Notes under the pieces: generated by a model
The model's input: only the letters and a program-made list of their open reading frames with translations
Databases searched by the model: none
Told to the model about the DNA's origin: nothing
Program-made: the position numbers and the translations under genes
NCBI GenBank assembly: GCA_021521415.1
Contig: JAIQDT010006490.1
Coordinates: forward strand, 32,113-96,112
Reading direction: 5' to 3'
DNA length: 64,000 bases
Origin: Bidens hawaiensis
Taxonomy: Eukaryota; Streptophyta; Magnoliopsida; Asterales; Asteraceae
Shown: positions 11,801-23,967 of the stretch, in pieces
Numbering within the stretch: position 1 is the stretch's first letter
Layout of the letters: each line of letters opens with the position of its first letter

Positions 11801-12019
11801 TGCATATTTTACTGTGAAAAATCCAGTTCAACATTCAAAGACTAAGCATATTGAAATCAGACATCACTTCGTAAGAGATTGCAGTGAAAAAGGTTTGATT
11901 GAATGAAAAGAGTTGATACAAGTGACAACTTGGCTGACCTATTCACCAAGTCACTTGACATAACCAGGTTCAACTTTCTATTGACAGCCCGGGGGATGAT
12001 CAACTCAGATGAGGTCTGA
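8811..12019 (+). pseudogene. Ty1/copia pol remnant: integrase, reverse transcriptase, RNase H
   Basis: Starts mid-gene in the GAG-pre-integrase zinc region (RNGNLYELNM, WHRKLCHVN, then CSSCQKGKH), so gag and protease are missing. The integrase core follows with WVYFLSTKDE, a SDNGTEF-type block and PEQNGVAERRNRT (about 9240-9520). The reverse transcriptase has WVEAMQEELAQF, KARLVALG, VYKLNKALYGLHQAPRA and VYVDNIIF, the YVDD-type motif with the second Asp changed to Asn. RNase H has IAYTDSDYDGC and KHIEIRHHFVRD. Many stops and frameshifts (e.g. 9226-9228, 9906-9908, 10730-10732). The frame ends at 12017-12019. Order IN-RT-RH is diagnostic for copia. It cannot encode a working protein. Confidence 0.9.
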
Positions 12020-12953
12020 TTGAGGATATGTGCTTAGTGTGTGTCTCTATATGCTAATTGACTATATTGTTTGAGGTCACAAACTGAATGTTGATTGATT
12101 ATGTTTGCATATGTTACTTGTTTTGTGTTAACTGATATGTGCTTTAGTGATCATCTGTGCAACTTAGGTGTCATTGATACTTATGATTGCTTGTCAGTTA
12201 ACTGTTTTGATGTTTTGATAAGTAGTTTGAAATGTCTAAACTGATTAAATGCTTATCTGATATCTTGATTTGTTGTCTGATTGTGTGTTCATCTGATCAT
12301 ATGATGTTATTAGGATAGCCTAGACTATGAATGTTAGTAATGTGTGCTTGTTTTGATGATGTTCTTCATGATTAAGATTTGAATATGTTACAACTGTTTG
12401 TGTCAAAATATGTTTTTATGTCAAGCTTAATTGTTAATGAATTTTTTCAAATGAATTTTGCATAATCACAGGAATTTTGGTCAAAACATGAGCAAGCTGT
12501 TAATGGTGCTGAGATATGATAATACTATTCAGTTCAAGCTTTAAAGAAGATTAAAAGAAAAAATTTTCAATGAAAAGTCTCAAGTAGTTATTCTTGCTGA
12601 AATATGTCATTTGCACAGTTGGAAGGACATACACTTGTGTATGTTTGGTCCTATAATCTGTATAGATTTAAAGGATAGCCATTAACCAGAAAATTGTAAG
12701 CACCTGGGGCAATATTAACTAGTTTTCTGTTCATTCACTTAAAATCATGTCAAAAACTCCTACTTTGAAAGGACATATGTTCACATGTATGTTTAGCCCT
12801 GTTAACCACTTGTGGTCAAACAGGATAGCCATTTACCAGTCAAATAAGAGATATTGGGGTGTTTGAATTTAAAACTGTTTAATTTTGGGAAATGATAGTA
12901 CATTGACTGCATAGCCAATCATATGGATTTAATAGGCCAAAAGGGCACTTAGT
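12020..12953. other. Spacer between pol and env-like region, element B
   Basis: T/G-rich non-coding DNA. Two diverged copies of a block (around 12615-12700 and 12770-12845) share AAAGGACATA, GTATGTTTRGYCCT and AGGATAGCCATT..CCAG. This part is not represented in element A, which is truncated just downstream of the corresponding place. No gene is seen. Confidence 0.55.
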
Positions 12954-14900
12954 ACAGTCATTAACATGTATGGTTGCTTTCTCATGATGTGTAAAATCTA
13001 AGGTGATATAAATATAAAGAAACTGCTATATCTTATGTGGAGTTACATTGATGTCTATGCATGTTCCTATATATATCTTTCTAAATGATAGGCAAAAAAG
13101 TGATTATCTAGTCATACACAAGTCTGTTGGTATTTGGTCACCAAAATGAAATGTCTGATTTAAAAAATGACACAGAACAACAGTGAACAACATACTTTTA
13201 TATATTTTATCAACCAAAAGTTGACTGATGTTCACAAAAAATTTTGAAAGAAAATGCCAACATGAGGGTTAATTAAAGAACTACAGGGGTGGAGGCAATC
13301 ATATAAGTCCTTTAAACATCCTGAATGAAAGGCCTGTAAGTCCAAATTGCGTGGCATGTAAGTCCAATGTTCAACCTCACATATGTTTGTTCAATTTGAA
13401 AAGAAAAATCTCAAAATTTTCTACAAAAATTGTTCTGTCATTAAAAGTTTTGACCAAATACAGGGGATCAAAGTCAAATTGGGGTGATCTGGAGAAAGCC
13501 AAACAAGCCTTGAGAATAGATAAGGAGCATCAAAAAACGTCATGTGTTATCCATTATGAATCATGCATATTAAAGGAAACTTAATCATATCACCAAAGAG
13601 ATGAAATTCATGTTAAGTCTAGACCTGCTGTTGACCTGTCTATGTTGTCATAATAATGCTGAGAATGAAGTATTGAGAAAGCTACTTAGTCAATATGATC
13701 CCATTATTGAGATCTTTTCAGCAAAAGAAAGAAATTGTTTTGAAAGGAATCATGACTGAAATTTGATCTCTAAATGCACCATTTGCTCTTAAACTATGAT
13801 CTCTAACGAAATATAATTGACAAATGTCATGACAAGTGTGGTTTAAGTCAAAAAGAGTTGCATTTTTGCCTTCAAAAGGTTGAATGTGTATTTTCGAGTA
13901 AGGTTTGATGTTTTCAAATCTTCCTAGGCACAAAACATTTGAATATGTATTTTCGAGTAAGGTTTGATGTTTTATGACCTTTCCGGGAAAGCTTAGTCAT
14001 TTTGGACTAAGTTTATGATTTTCGGGCATGCTTTAAAGTGTTTACACTTTCCGGGTAGAGTACACTTAATGTACTGATTCCCGGGCAAACATGAAGTCAA
14101 TATGAATACGTGAACAAGCAAGCTTTCAACAAGACATTTCTTGCTCCGGGCAAACTTTGCATACTATATGCTGCATGATGTACCGAGCAAGCTCTAGTGA
14201 TATTAGACTTTCTAGCACACGTAGGTGTTTTAATGTTTAGTTTCATTCCGAGCAAGCTATGTGTTAGGTGTGATTATAATTATTTGATATTACAAGTGTT
14301 TCCGGGCAGACCTTGCTTTCCGGCACACTTTATATTCTGGGCACACTTTGTTCCCTCAATATACTTGGTAATTTCAAATTTGACTTTCTGAGTACAGTGT
14401 CTGCTAGATCTCTTCTTTCGGGCAAACCTTGTACTCTAGGAAGATTGTTCGGGTATACTTTACATAGGAAGGTTGTTCGGGCACACTTTGTACTCTTATG
14501 AAGGTTGCTCGGACACACTTTACATCAAAGTATGCTTGATTGAATGTGTTTCTTACTCTGATAAGGTTTATGCTAGATTAAGATTTTTAAATTAAAATTG
14601 AGAAATGTATATGGGCATCTTAATTGATTCCTAGAAAGATTGCTTATTTGATATTTTTATACTTGATTATTTATCTTGTGATTGGATTCTCAAGAAATCT
14701 GGTATTTCGGGTAAGCTTTCTTCATTATCACTTGACTTTAAATTATTTTGACCGAGCAAGCTTAGTAAGTGGAAGGTACCGGGAAAACCTTGTAAATTTC
14801 ATACCGGGCAAGGTTTGACACTTGAACTTTCTTCTGATAAAATTTGACAGCTAATGACTCACTACACGACAAAATTCATTTAAAACTCACTTTCAAAAGG
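12954..14900 (+). other. Spacer with CGGGYA motif array, element B
   Basis: Homologous to 321-2430 of element A. From about 13890 to 14830 it has the same series of TTCGAGTAAGG / CCGGGCACACTT motifs. Short reading frames here are not conserved between the copies and are not considered genes. Confidence 0.6.
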
Positions 14901-14908
14901 TATATAAG
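14901..14908 (+). promoter_or_regulatory. TATA box of the env-like ORF, element B
   Basis: TATATAAG, followed by GAGGGAGTGAGAGATG and a CT-repeat (14941-14955). The arrangement is almost identical to 2434-2492 in element A. Confidence 0.6.
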
Positions 14909-15046
14909 AGGGAGTGAGAGATGTTTTTCAACATTATTTTCCCTCTCTCTCTCTCCTTCCACTGATTACTCTAAGAAATCCTAACCGACTTATCGCATTA
15001 GCCTTAATCCAAACCCTAACTTAACCAGCCCTCTAATTCCGACTCG

Positions 15047-15272
15047 GTAAGCAATAATAATATGTTTCCCAATCACGATTAGACGATAATGGGCTTTGAT
15101 TATTTATCTATATGCTAAAACTCTGTTTTTGTGTTTAGGTTATAAACTTGTTGAAGATCAGGTTCTTGATGATATTTCTCTATTTCTTCTTCAATTTTAT
15201 AACTTGAAATTGCTTAAAGTAAAGAAATTTTGGACTAATTTCACTTTGAATATGTTTAATTGTGTTTTGCAG
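15047..15272 (+). other. Predicted 5'-UTR intron of the env-like ORF, element B
   Basis: Donor ACTCG|GTAAGC at 15047, acceptor GTGTTTTGCAG at 15272, then AT and the ATG at 15275. Length 226 bp, identical to the counterpart in element A although the intron bodies have diverged. Confidence 0.55.
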
Positions 15273-15274
15273 AT

Positions 15275-16326
15275 ATGGCTGACGAAGAAATTCCAAGATA
15301 TTTCTTAGAGCAAAAGCACAATATGTGCGCTCTTTTGCAAGTCACACCAGCCAATGAAGAAGTTGCCTCAATTATACAGTGGTTGGAACGTTCCAATATC
15401 CGGTTTGCTCTAACAGAGAATCCTATAATATACCGGAACCATTCTTTCGATTTCTGGAATTCGGCAACGTTGATGGAAGATGAAAATGGTCGATGGATCG
15501 AAGCCACCGTTGCTAGTCATGAAATACGAGTGGATGAAGCTTTGATTAGAAATGTCTACAACTTAATGATAACAATCCTAATCCGATCCATCTGACAACT
15601 GCTCAACTATACAAGATTTTTGTCAAATGTATGGGCTATCAGGGACACACAAAAGATGGACAATTCTAGAAGGGCATGTTCCCTACCCTGTACAGATTTT
15701 TGATTCATCACATAATATAGGGGTTTGCACCAAGGAAAGGGTCTTGGACCCTTATGAGGAGAGATTTGGCCAATGCCACAGTTGCAATATTGTTTAACTG
15801 TCCTTTCAATTTTTCACAAATGATATTTGAAGGATTATTACAAAATTTGGAGAAGCCAATCAAGCAGAAGTTTCTGGCATATCCGAGATTCCTGCAAATT
15901 ATTTTCAATCAAGAGTTGGATAACTTACCAACTACAAGAATCACACATGTCCTACAAAATCCTGATACATTCAAGAGAATAGAAAATCTGGCTACCACTA
16001 GCAGATTTGATCCAGAGCAGGTGTTTGAGGTGCTGCCATGGTTAATGTTTGATGATATTCTGATTCCTCAACTGCATGTGATACTATCTGAAGCTGAGGA
16101 GGTCGATGAAGGAGAGGTTGAGAATGATGAAGAAGATGATAGTTCAGATGATAATGGAAATGAAGGAGGGGTTGGAGGAGCCATGATTGTTGATGCACTT
16201 GATCAGGGGGAGAATCAACCTATCCCACAATCACCACCACAATTACCATCACCCACCCTAAACAATCACCACATCTATCACCACAACCACAAGACCAAAC
16301 CAACCAATCCCCAACCGAAACCTTGA
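15275..16326 (+). pseudogene. Env-like/plant transposon ORF, N-terminal part (copy B)
   Basis: The ATG at 15275 follows the intron acceptor; an upstream in-frame TTG at 15260 lies in the intron and is not used. The protein runs YFLEQKHNMCALLQVTP, NIRFALTENPIIYRNHS, then a frameshift near 15570-15595, and continues with a GYQGHTKDGQF block that has stops at 15667 and 15718. An open piece from 15754 encodes APRKGSWTL-type sequence upstream of RRDLANATVAI and YPRFLQIIF, then the acidic tract and a Pro/His-rich tail to 16326. Same family and order as 2819-3901. Function unknown; commonly found in plant LTR elements. Confidence 0.65.
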
Positions 16327-17617
16327 CCCAAAGCCCGCCTGAAACATCAACACAAATATCACCACCAACTACCAGCCCAATCCAACCAGATATATTCATT
16401 CCAAGCCCACCTCACACTCAATCACCACCCCAACTAATTACAACAACACAACCTACCCATATCCAAACTCAAACCACACCTCAAAGCCCACATGAATCAT
16501 CTACACCGCCCACATTTACCATCAACCCAATAATTCCTCAAACCACTAATCAAGACCATTCTGTACCTGAACCTTTCTCTACCTCACCACCAATAACCCC
16601 TCCTACTGGAACCTATCAGTTTCAAAGATACTTGGATCTGATGTTGGAAAATGCAAAGTTAAATGAAAGAAATGAATAGGTAACAAAATAGAATGTGATG
16701 CTACTAGATCGGTTGGCCCGGGCAATGACGAAAATTCAAACCCTGGAGCAGGAGGTTGAGAAGACCTCAGCTGCCCCAAAACAGGGGGAGAATGTTAATG
16801 TGCCAACTGATGCTAATGATGATGTAGTGATGAAGGTTATTGGAGAAAGTATTGATGGGTTGACAAGTATTTTGAATGCATATGATGATGAGGAGGAGAG
16901 TGAAGAAAGAAGGATGGAGGATGTTGAGTATGAAGGTGATAAATCTGATGTAGGAGAGGAAAATTATGATGTGAATGATGAAGTAATGAATGTAGTATGG
17001 AGTGAGGAGGATGATGATAAAGAGGAGAGAGAGGATGGAATTGAAAAGACAAATGATGAAGAAAATGTGGCTACCACAGATGTAGCTACTAACATTCTGA
17101 CTGATAATGTAACTGAAGAACTGGCTGATGTAATCAATGAAGCTGAAGCTGCTACTGAGGAGCTTATACTCACTGAACCTGATAATGAACAAGAAGAAAG
17201 CTCCAAGAGAGTAGAGTATGATCCAGAGTTGGAAGCACTTGAAAAGGAAATTGATAATTATCAACAATCTGAAACTGAAGAAGACTTACAGAGGAGAATT
17301 TAAAAAGGAAAGGCAAAGGTATATGATGAAGAGCCTGTTAAGGCAAATCTTGTGAAAGAGAAATTAACTGATGAAGAGGAAGAGGATATTGCTACTGCTG
17401 CTGCCATAAGAATGCAACAACACATTAGTGAAACATGGGAGAGGGAACGCATTGCCTAAACCATGGATCCTTTGGAGTTGGCAGAGCAGGAAGCATTGAT
17501 CAATCAAGCTAATGTTGTCAAGATGATAAATTAAGAAGAGGTTGATGATCAAGATGTTATTGAAGCACTGATTAATCTAAAAAGGGTTGAGGAAGTTGAT
17601 AACTCCCTAGCCCTGGT
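16323..17617 (+). pseudogene. Env-like ORF, Pro-rich linker and acidic coiled-coil part (copy B)
   Basis: 16323-16679 encodes a Pro/Ser/Thr-rich linker (repeated SPPxT and SPPQL-like words), followed after a stop by 16695-17303 with the helical IQTLEQEVEKTSA block and a long acidic Glu/Asp tract. Stops follow at 17301-17303 and 17458, and the gene is cut at 17617 by the solo LTR. It corresponds to 3902-5125 of copy A. The composition suggests a disordered linker and coiled coil. Confidence 0.55.
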
Positions 17618-18134
17618 TGTCACACCCCGTTAAGCGAATTGCGGAAGCGTAAAACGGAAATGCAACAGATACAACTGGTATCAAATACATTGTTCATAAA
17701 GAAACATTACTAACTATTTTACAATTTATTACATCGTTCTAACATCTTTTACAAACTATGTGATACAATTTAACCTGTTCTTCAATCACTTTACTTCTAA
17801 CTCAAATGCCCACGACATCAATCACCAATCAGACACGTAACGCACAGGAAATTACTTCTCATATCTGATTACCTGAAAAGCATGTCAAAACAGGTCAACT
17901 ACGAATAGTTGGTGAGTTTCATAAGTTTTAACGAAATCAGTTCTGCGCACCATACAGTCATAGTTTGTATGTACGCGCGTATGTAAAAATATGTATTTAC
18001 GGTTGTATAAATATGCACAGCCATATCCTTGTGTGTGCATATGCACACATGTAAGTTTATAATATAAATTCGAAATATCGGTAAAATCGTGATTGTTTGT
18101 TCGTACTACCTGTTTCCAATTTCCGTGTTTAACC

Positions 18135-18754
18135 AACCACTGTGGACCCCCATTCTCCCACAACGGTTCCACATAAACTCAACCACTGTGGCCCCCCTTT
18201 CGCCCACAACGGTTCCGCGTTAACATCAACCACTGTGGTCCCCCTTCCACCCACAATGATTCCATGTAAACTCAAACATTATATAGTGTACACGCAAATA
18301 ATTAGTATATTCTACACATAGTATTTCTTACGGCTAATCACATAGCATGTATATAGACACATATACACATATAGTATTTATCACGTATCACCATATATTG
18401 TGGCTCCCCATCCGCCCACAATACGCATAATCACATTATTTTCTTAACATTCATGTCATAATCAAGTTAGTTCGTTTAATAAGTTGCAGCAGAACTTGGC
18501 TCATAGGCCATACTCAACTTTAGTTTATAAGTTGCAGCAGAACTTGGCTCATAGGCCATACTCAACTTTAGTTTAGTAAGTTGCAGCAGAACTTGGCTCA
18601 TAGGCCATACTCAACTTTTGTTTAGTAAGTTGCAGCAGAACTTGGCTTATAGGCCATACTCAACTTTAGTTTATAAGTTGCAGCAGAACTTGGCTCATAG
18701 GCCATACTCAACTTTAGTTTGTTACTATTGTGGGCCCCCTTCTGCCCACAATAG
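18135..18754. repeat. Five hairpin modules with covarying arms, solo LTR 1
   Basis: Hairpins at 18135-18168, 18181-18214, 18228-18261, about 18394-18424 and 18725-18754. Arms run from AACCACTGTGG/CCCACAACGGTT in the first to the perfectly paired CTATTGTGGGC/GCCCACAATAG in the last. Loops are C/T-rich (CCCCNTTCYC). Arm changes are largely matched on both sides. All lie inside the candidate LTR intron. Confidence 0.6.
18481..18722. repeat. 48-49 bp tandem repeat, five units
   Basis: Units start at 18481, 18529, 18578, 18627 and 18675, nearly identical. Each begins AAGTTGCAGCAGAACTTGG and contains two nested inverted pairs: AGTTG/CAACT at the ends and TGGC/GCCA near the middle. Lies within the LTR intron candidate between hairpin modules. 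Confidence 0.85.
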
Positions 18755-20802
18755 CCCCATAATCATCACAGACCACGTTATCCCCATGGCCATTACAGAC
18801 CACGTTGTCTCCCAAATTAGTTATGTTTAACATTACATAACGTGTTTGTATAAACATGCTGTCACGTGTAATTTCATTATGTTTTGCAATTCGTATTATC
18901 TCCACTCAATATATCAATCAACGATAATAATCATCTTTCATCAGCATGTAGTCAGTCATTATGTTTGAAGGGACTTTTCATATATAAATGTTCAGATATT
19001 TTATATCCTGATCCGTGTTTAGATAAATAACGTGTATAAACATGCTTTCCACCCCAAAAGTTCGTAAAATAGTTTAAAGAGTGGGGTCATGAAACTCACG
19101 GTTTTGTAGGCACTCAGTGCGAGATCAGCACGGGGTTCGTTTCCCTTGCTATCACCTAGTCCCTATAGTCCATATTATAATAATATTAATATTATTATAA
19201 TCTCAGTATTAAACTGGGCTGTATAACTAATCTGGGTATAGCTGGTACGCCCAGAAAGTGGTAATAGGCTTAGGCTGTGATGTTGTTTAATGGCTAATAC
19301 TTGAAACTGAACTTGGCTCAGATTCCTGATTTCCCAGCTGGGCCAAGTTGTTCGTTTACACGTTCAGAAAACAGTTATGGGAAAATAAGCTTGGGTAAAT
19401 GTGTTGGTTAATAAAATGATTAAGTTATAAAGAAGGATCACATACTGGGGTACCGGATTAGCCTCGGGGTCCGTTTCCGTTTATTCAGTTTGATTTAAGA
19501 ATAAACGCGCACAATCTATCCGGATTGTCCAGGTTTTTCATAGAAAAGTTCGTTTTTACTTAATTAATCCAAAAATATGATTTTTGATCACTCTTGGTGT
19601 TTTGATATTCCCGCAGGTTCGTTAGTCGCGAACTTGCCGGTTTTTATAAAAACTGAATTTGTTTAATCTTTAAATTAGCCTAATGAATTAACCGTTAATC
19701 ATTAAATTATGAAAATTTAGCCACTTATCAATTAAAATATGTAAATTTTTATTAAAATATTTCTGGAATTATTTACTGATTTAATAATTTATAAAAATTC
19801 ATTTTATCAGCTATATTTCGCCTGAAAATCGTCTGTTTATCCCAAACAATTTCCAAAAATTCCACAAAATTTCCTGAATACTCAAATCATGTCCAAAACA
19901 ACCTGTATCAATTCCAGAATGTAAAAAGCCTGTTCAATATTCTTTTCGGCCCAAATTTGGCTATAAAAATTCGCATGAACGCATATGTATAAAACACCCT
20001 TATACTTCTCCAAATGATCTCAAAATTCATATGTAATCAAAATACATTAAATCTGAGTTGCCAGAAAAATATCCTAATTTTTGAAGTATTTTAGCTATTT
20101 TTCCCAAATAAACGTCCCAATTCGGTAATAAATTCGCCAAATATTCTCAGATTGTCAAAAAATTACCAAATTTTAACAGGGACTCAATGACATAGTCCCT
20201 GATGTCCCTGAAAAATTTCAAGGTTTAATAATATGCACATCACAACCTTAACCTAAACAGCCCTTAAACGAGTGTTACGGGTTTACCTTGTCGGTTTTCG
20301 ATGAGTTTTGCTAGCTTAAACGACTTTCCGGGTCTCGGGTTGCAATCTCAGTGTATCTACATATCATATAACATCAAACCAAACATAAATAATCCATGTG
20401 ACAGCCTTGATAATTAGGGTTTCGGTTTTGGGTTCAAACCGAACTTTCAAACCGTAAAAACGTTATATTCATGTTCTAATCCGCGTTTTTGACCAAAAAA
20501 GTATATGTTCCTGGTTTGTAAACATGTTTAACATCAAAACATGATTTTACTTGATTTTTATGATTTTTGGATGGTTAAACATGTTTAAAACTAATCAAGG
20601 ATTAATTTTTCATGTTTAAACTATGTTAATTAAGTATGAAATCAATGAAAATTAGAGGGTTTACCTCAAAACTTTGGCTGAACTTGAAGAACACAGCTGA
20701 AGAAGGTCTTGTCTTTATGTTTAATGTATAAAATAGGTGGTTTATTCAAGAAGCTTTCAAGGTAATATATTTGGTAGAATAATGTAAGGGGGCGACCGCA
20801 AG

Positions 20803-20808
20803 TATATA
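20803..20808 (-). promoter_or_regulatory. TATA box of solo LTR 1
   Basis: On the minus strand GGCCTTATATACTTGC, about 690 bp from the LTR's 5' end (21500). It precedes the candidate donor by 1.7 kb. Confidence 0.45.
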
Positions 20809-21505
20809 AGGCCCATTGGGCCTCTTTTTGGCCCAATGGTGCCTCGGTTTTCGTGCCACACGTAAACGTCGGTCCAAAATTTAATTCGGGTTTGGTTTTT
20901 TGCAAGAAAACTAGTTCGAGTGCGAAAACCAGCGCGAAAACGAGTGTTTTTCAGCTTCTTTTTGTAAAATAAGAAAAACGTACTGAATCGTTGTAAAATT
21001 CCAAAATATTTTCACGGATTGCTTAGAACATGTCATATAAGTGTTTTATAAATCTTTTTCGGCTTAACGGATGCTACAATGCTCGTTTTGATATTAACGA
21101 TTGCGTTTAAGCTTATAGCGTATCGATAAACAAAACCTTTTTCGTTTAAAGAGTTTTAAACGTACTGGGGCCTAAATATCAATATGTTAGCCTCTATAAT
21201 ATATATATATAACTCGTATATGACCCCTCAGTATATATACGGGTCATAATTAGTATCGGTCGGTTACTCGTTTAAGCACTACGAATTAACCGATTTATCG
21301 TTTACTTGTTACGTAATGAATATAGTATACCTCGTTTTGTCACGAATGTCACATATATCGCTTATAGATAGCACCCTGGGATATCCGGACCATAACCAGA
21401 CCCGTTTGGTTATTCGTTTGTTCGTTACGCAATAAGCAGTTAAACGCTTATTCGAGTTTGTAAGTACTAAGGTGTACTCGGTTTTGCCACGGATGTCACA
21501 CTGGT

Positions 21506-23796
21506 AGTAAGTGTGTTAGCTCAAACTACAAGCCAGTCTCAGTAGGAACCTGAAAAGAAACCTGAAAAACAAAATGAAGAATCAATTGAAGAGATGTTGG
21601 CTAAAGCCTCAAAGATACATGAGAATGTGGGCAGATTTGCAAAGACTTATTCAAGAAAAAGAAAAGCCACTAATCAGGGTATGAAAGATTATTTGAAAAC
21701 CAAAAAGGGGCAATGGGATGATAAGAACAATTACTTTGTAGAAACCCCTGATGATGAAGCAAGTCCCATAAGGGCAATTCCTTTGCAGACTTTAAGGCCA
21801 GATGAACATATGCAAGGAGTGCTTAATGTACCAATCCCTAAGAATCCAACTCCTGATGAACCTAAGATTGATGCAGTAAATGAAACAACTGAGGAGGAGG
21901 ATGATTCTAATGAAGATGAAAATGATGATGATGAAGATAAGGGAGAAGGTGCTGAAACTGCTAATCTTATGTCCCCACAAGTCACAATGACTGATGAACA
22001 AAGGGCAAACATTGAGCAAAGTATATTGGATGCAAAGAAGAAAGATCCATTGATTATGAAATTGATGAGTTATGGGATAAGCTTTGAAGCTTTAGCTGAT
22101 TTGAATGATTATCAGCTGCAGAAAAGATTGGAAAAAGAGAGGGAGATTGAAAAGAAGAAGATGGAACAAAAGAACAGGAATGATCAGAAATACAGAGATT
22201 ACTTGAGAAAGCATGGGTACTCTGAAAAGGATATATCACACTTCAAGATTGAAAAGCTAAAAGAAGCCTATGAAAGAAAAAGAGAAGAAATAAAAGAAAA
22301 ATTTATAAAAGAACATGAGGAGGCTGAAAAGCTTGAGGCTCTGAAAGATAAATTTGGAGTAAAGTGTGGTTACCTGTTGGAGAAAGGGATGAAACCTGGA
22401 ATGGTTGAAGGATTGGAAAAAGCCTCAGTTGGGTCAACTTTCAACAACCTAAAAAGAAAAGAAAAACTCAAAAGGTTACAACCTGAACCATCTACCAAAC
22501 AAGAACCTCCTAAAAGGAAAAGAAAGATAATGACTTTAAGGGAAAAACAAAAGGTTCAAGCTGAAAAAGAAAAATCAAAAGAAGAAACAACTGTTGAAAC
22601 ACCAATACCAGAAGAACCAAAACCTGAACCTATTGATGAACCCATAGTTTCATGGGAAAATGAAGAGATGATACAAATTCTGAGGAACATTATGATCAAT
22701 CAAAGGGAATGGATGAAGATACCTTTAATGCACTAGAAAATGAGGACTTGTAAGAACTTTTCTATATACAAAAGGTTGAATGGGAGAAGGTTCTGAGGGA
22801 GGGTGAGAACCCTAAAAGCTTTATTGATGGAAGATTTGTCCCTGCAGGATTGTCAAACAATCTTCGAATAACAAAAATGATGATTGGTCTCTGTAAAGAA
22901 GCAGGACAAAACTTTGGAGACCTCATTAACCTCCCACATGAAATGGTAGAGTCAATTTACATCAATAATTTCAAGTTAAGGCCTAGCAAACCCATGAAGT
23001 CTATCCCAACTAGGCCCTCTACTTCAAGAATGCATGCCTCATCAAGCAGAGGAGAGTCAAGTAGAGCTGAAACTCAAAGAACAGCAGGACCACAATCCAA
23101 TGTGGATCTACCAAGAAGACTCTACTTTGACTCAGTCTCTTAGTCTCTGAAAGTGATAATGGAAAGCAAACAATTGAGAGAAATTATTATGAAAGAAGAT
23201 TTTGCTGAGTATACTCAAGAGCAGTTGGAGAAAATGGCCACACTTGATCTTTATGACTATCGTGATACAAGCAGGTTGGCAGGAAGACAATAGAATGATC
23301 TTTCCAAGTTCTTGAAGGATGAAGCTGACAAGGGATTCAAATTCTTAAAAGAGATGAAAAGCTAGAGGGTAACAAAGCAGGAGAAGGCAACAAGGACTGC
23401 CAAGTTGAAAATATAGCCCAAGCTGAACTGTACTATCAGATGAATGCCAAAGACAAGAATCCTCTGTCAAACATGAATACCTGCATAAGATTGGAAAGAA
23501 GAATGACAAGACCAAATTACACTGTGCAGAAGAATGGCATCATTGCAGAGAATGAATACAAAAAAAATACAGGTCACTATGTTCTTCGAAACTCAGAAGG
23601 GCTTATTTTGGGCATAATTAGAAGAGATGAAGATCTGACCTACTTGCACTTTGAAGATCTGAGAGATATTAGGGATTTGGTCATTCTTGAAGGTCACACT
23701 CATTACCAAGTCCTTGATATCTTTAGGCAAAGGGCAGCAACTGTAATTGTGAATAGAAGACAAGCCTACTACGATGCAAGAAAAAGAAGACAATGA
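21506..23796 (+). pseudogene. Env-like ORF, charged coiled-coil and C-terminal domain (copy B)
   Basis: Continuation of copy B after the solo LTR. Open pieces: 21594-22736 (380 codons, K/E-rich coiled coil with a SRKRKA basic patch, an acidic tract, and RDYLRKHGYSEKDISHF), 22850-23143, and 23440-23796. The last holds the conserved C-terminal block with MNTCIRLERRMTRPNYTVQ, GHTHYQVLDIF and a basic DARKRRQ tail; the stop is at 23794-23796. Between them are several stops (22734, 23141, 23291, 23363). The order is the same as 5126-7425 in copy A. Not recognised as any known enzyme; no membrane segment is seen. Confidence 0.6.
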
Positions 23797-23957
23797 TCTG
23801 CAGAATAGGATTTATTGTGTAATGTCTTCAGACAGTCTGTGAGTATGTAATCCGTTGAGTTTGTAATGAATATGTAGTTTTATTTTGATTTGATGTGTAT
23901 TTTAATTATGTATAAGTAACCTTAGAGGTGTTTTGGGACAGCTGAGGTGTTCCAATT

Positions 23958-23967
23958 TAGGGGAGAT
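23958..23967 (+). other. Polypurine tract, element B
   Basis: TAGGGGAGAT directly before the LTR start at 23968. Confidence 0.8.

Larger units (their letters stand above)
17873..19099 (-). other. Candidate intron inside solo LTR 1
   Basis: Read on the minus strand: donor AACC|GTGAGT at 19099, acceptor GCTTTTCAG ending at 17873 followed by G. Length 1227 bp. Just inside the acceptor is a conserved ACTCAC / TAGTTGAC block that could hold the branch site. Matching signals exist in three other LTR families in this window. Confidence 0.45.
17618..21500 (-). mobile_element. Solo LTR 1 (gypsy type) with CTGGT target duplication
   Basis: 3883 bp beginning TGTCACACCCCG and ending GGATGTCACA on the plus strand, flanked on both sides by CTGGT (17613-17617 and 21501-21505). 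The interrupted env-like sequence continues across the insertion, as seen by comparison with copy A near 5125. No internal region, primer site or polypurine tract is present, so it is a solo LTR left by recombination between two LTRs. Orientation is minus: the TATA box and splice-like signals read on that strand and the termini match the minus-strand Tekay LTRs in type. It is unusually long for an LTR and contains two families of repeats. Confidence 0.85.

Noticed and set aside
18481..18722. CRISPR-like regular repeat
   Set aside because: Contiguous tandem repeats without unique spacers, in a plant LTR; not a CRISPR array.
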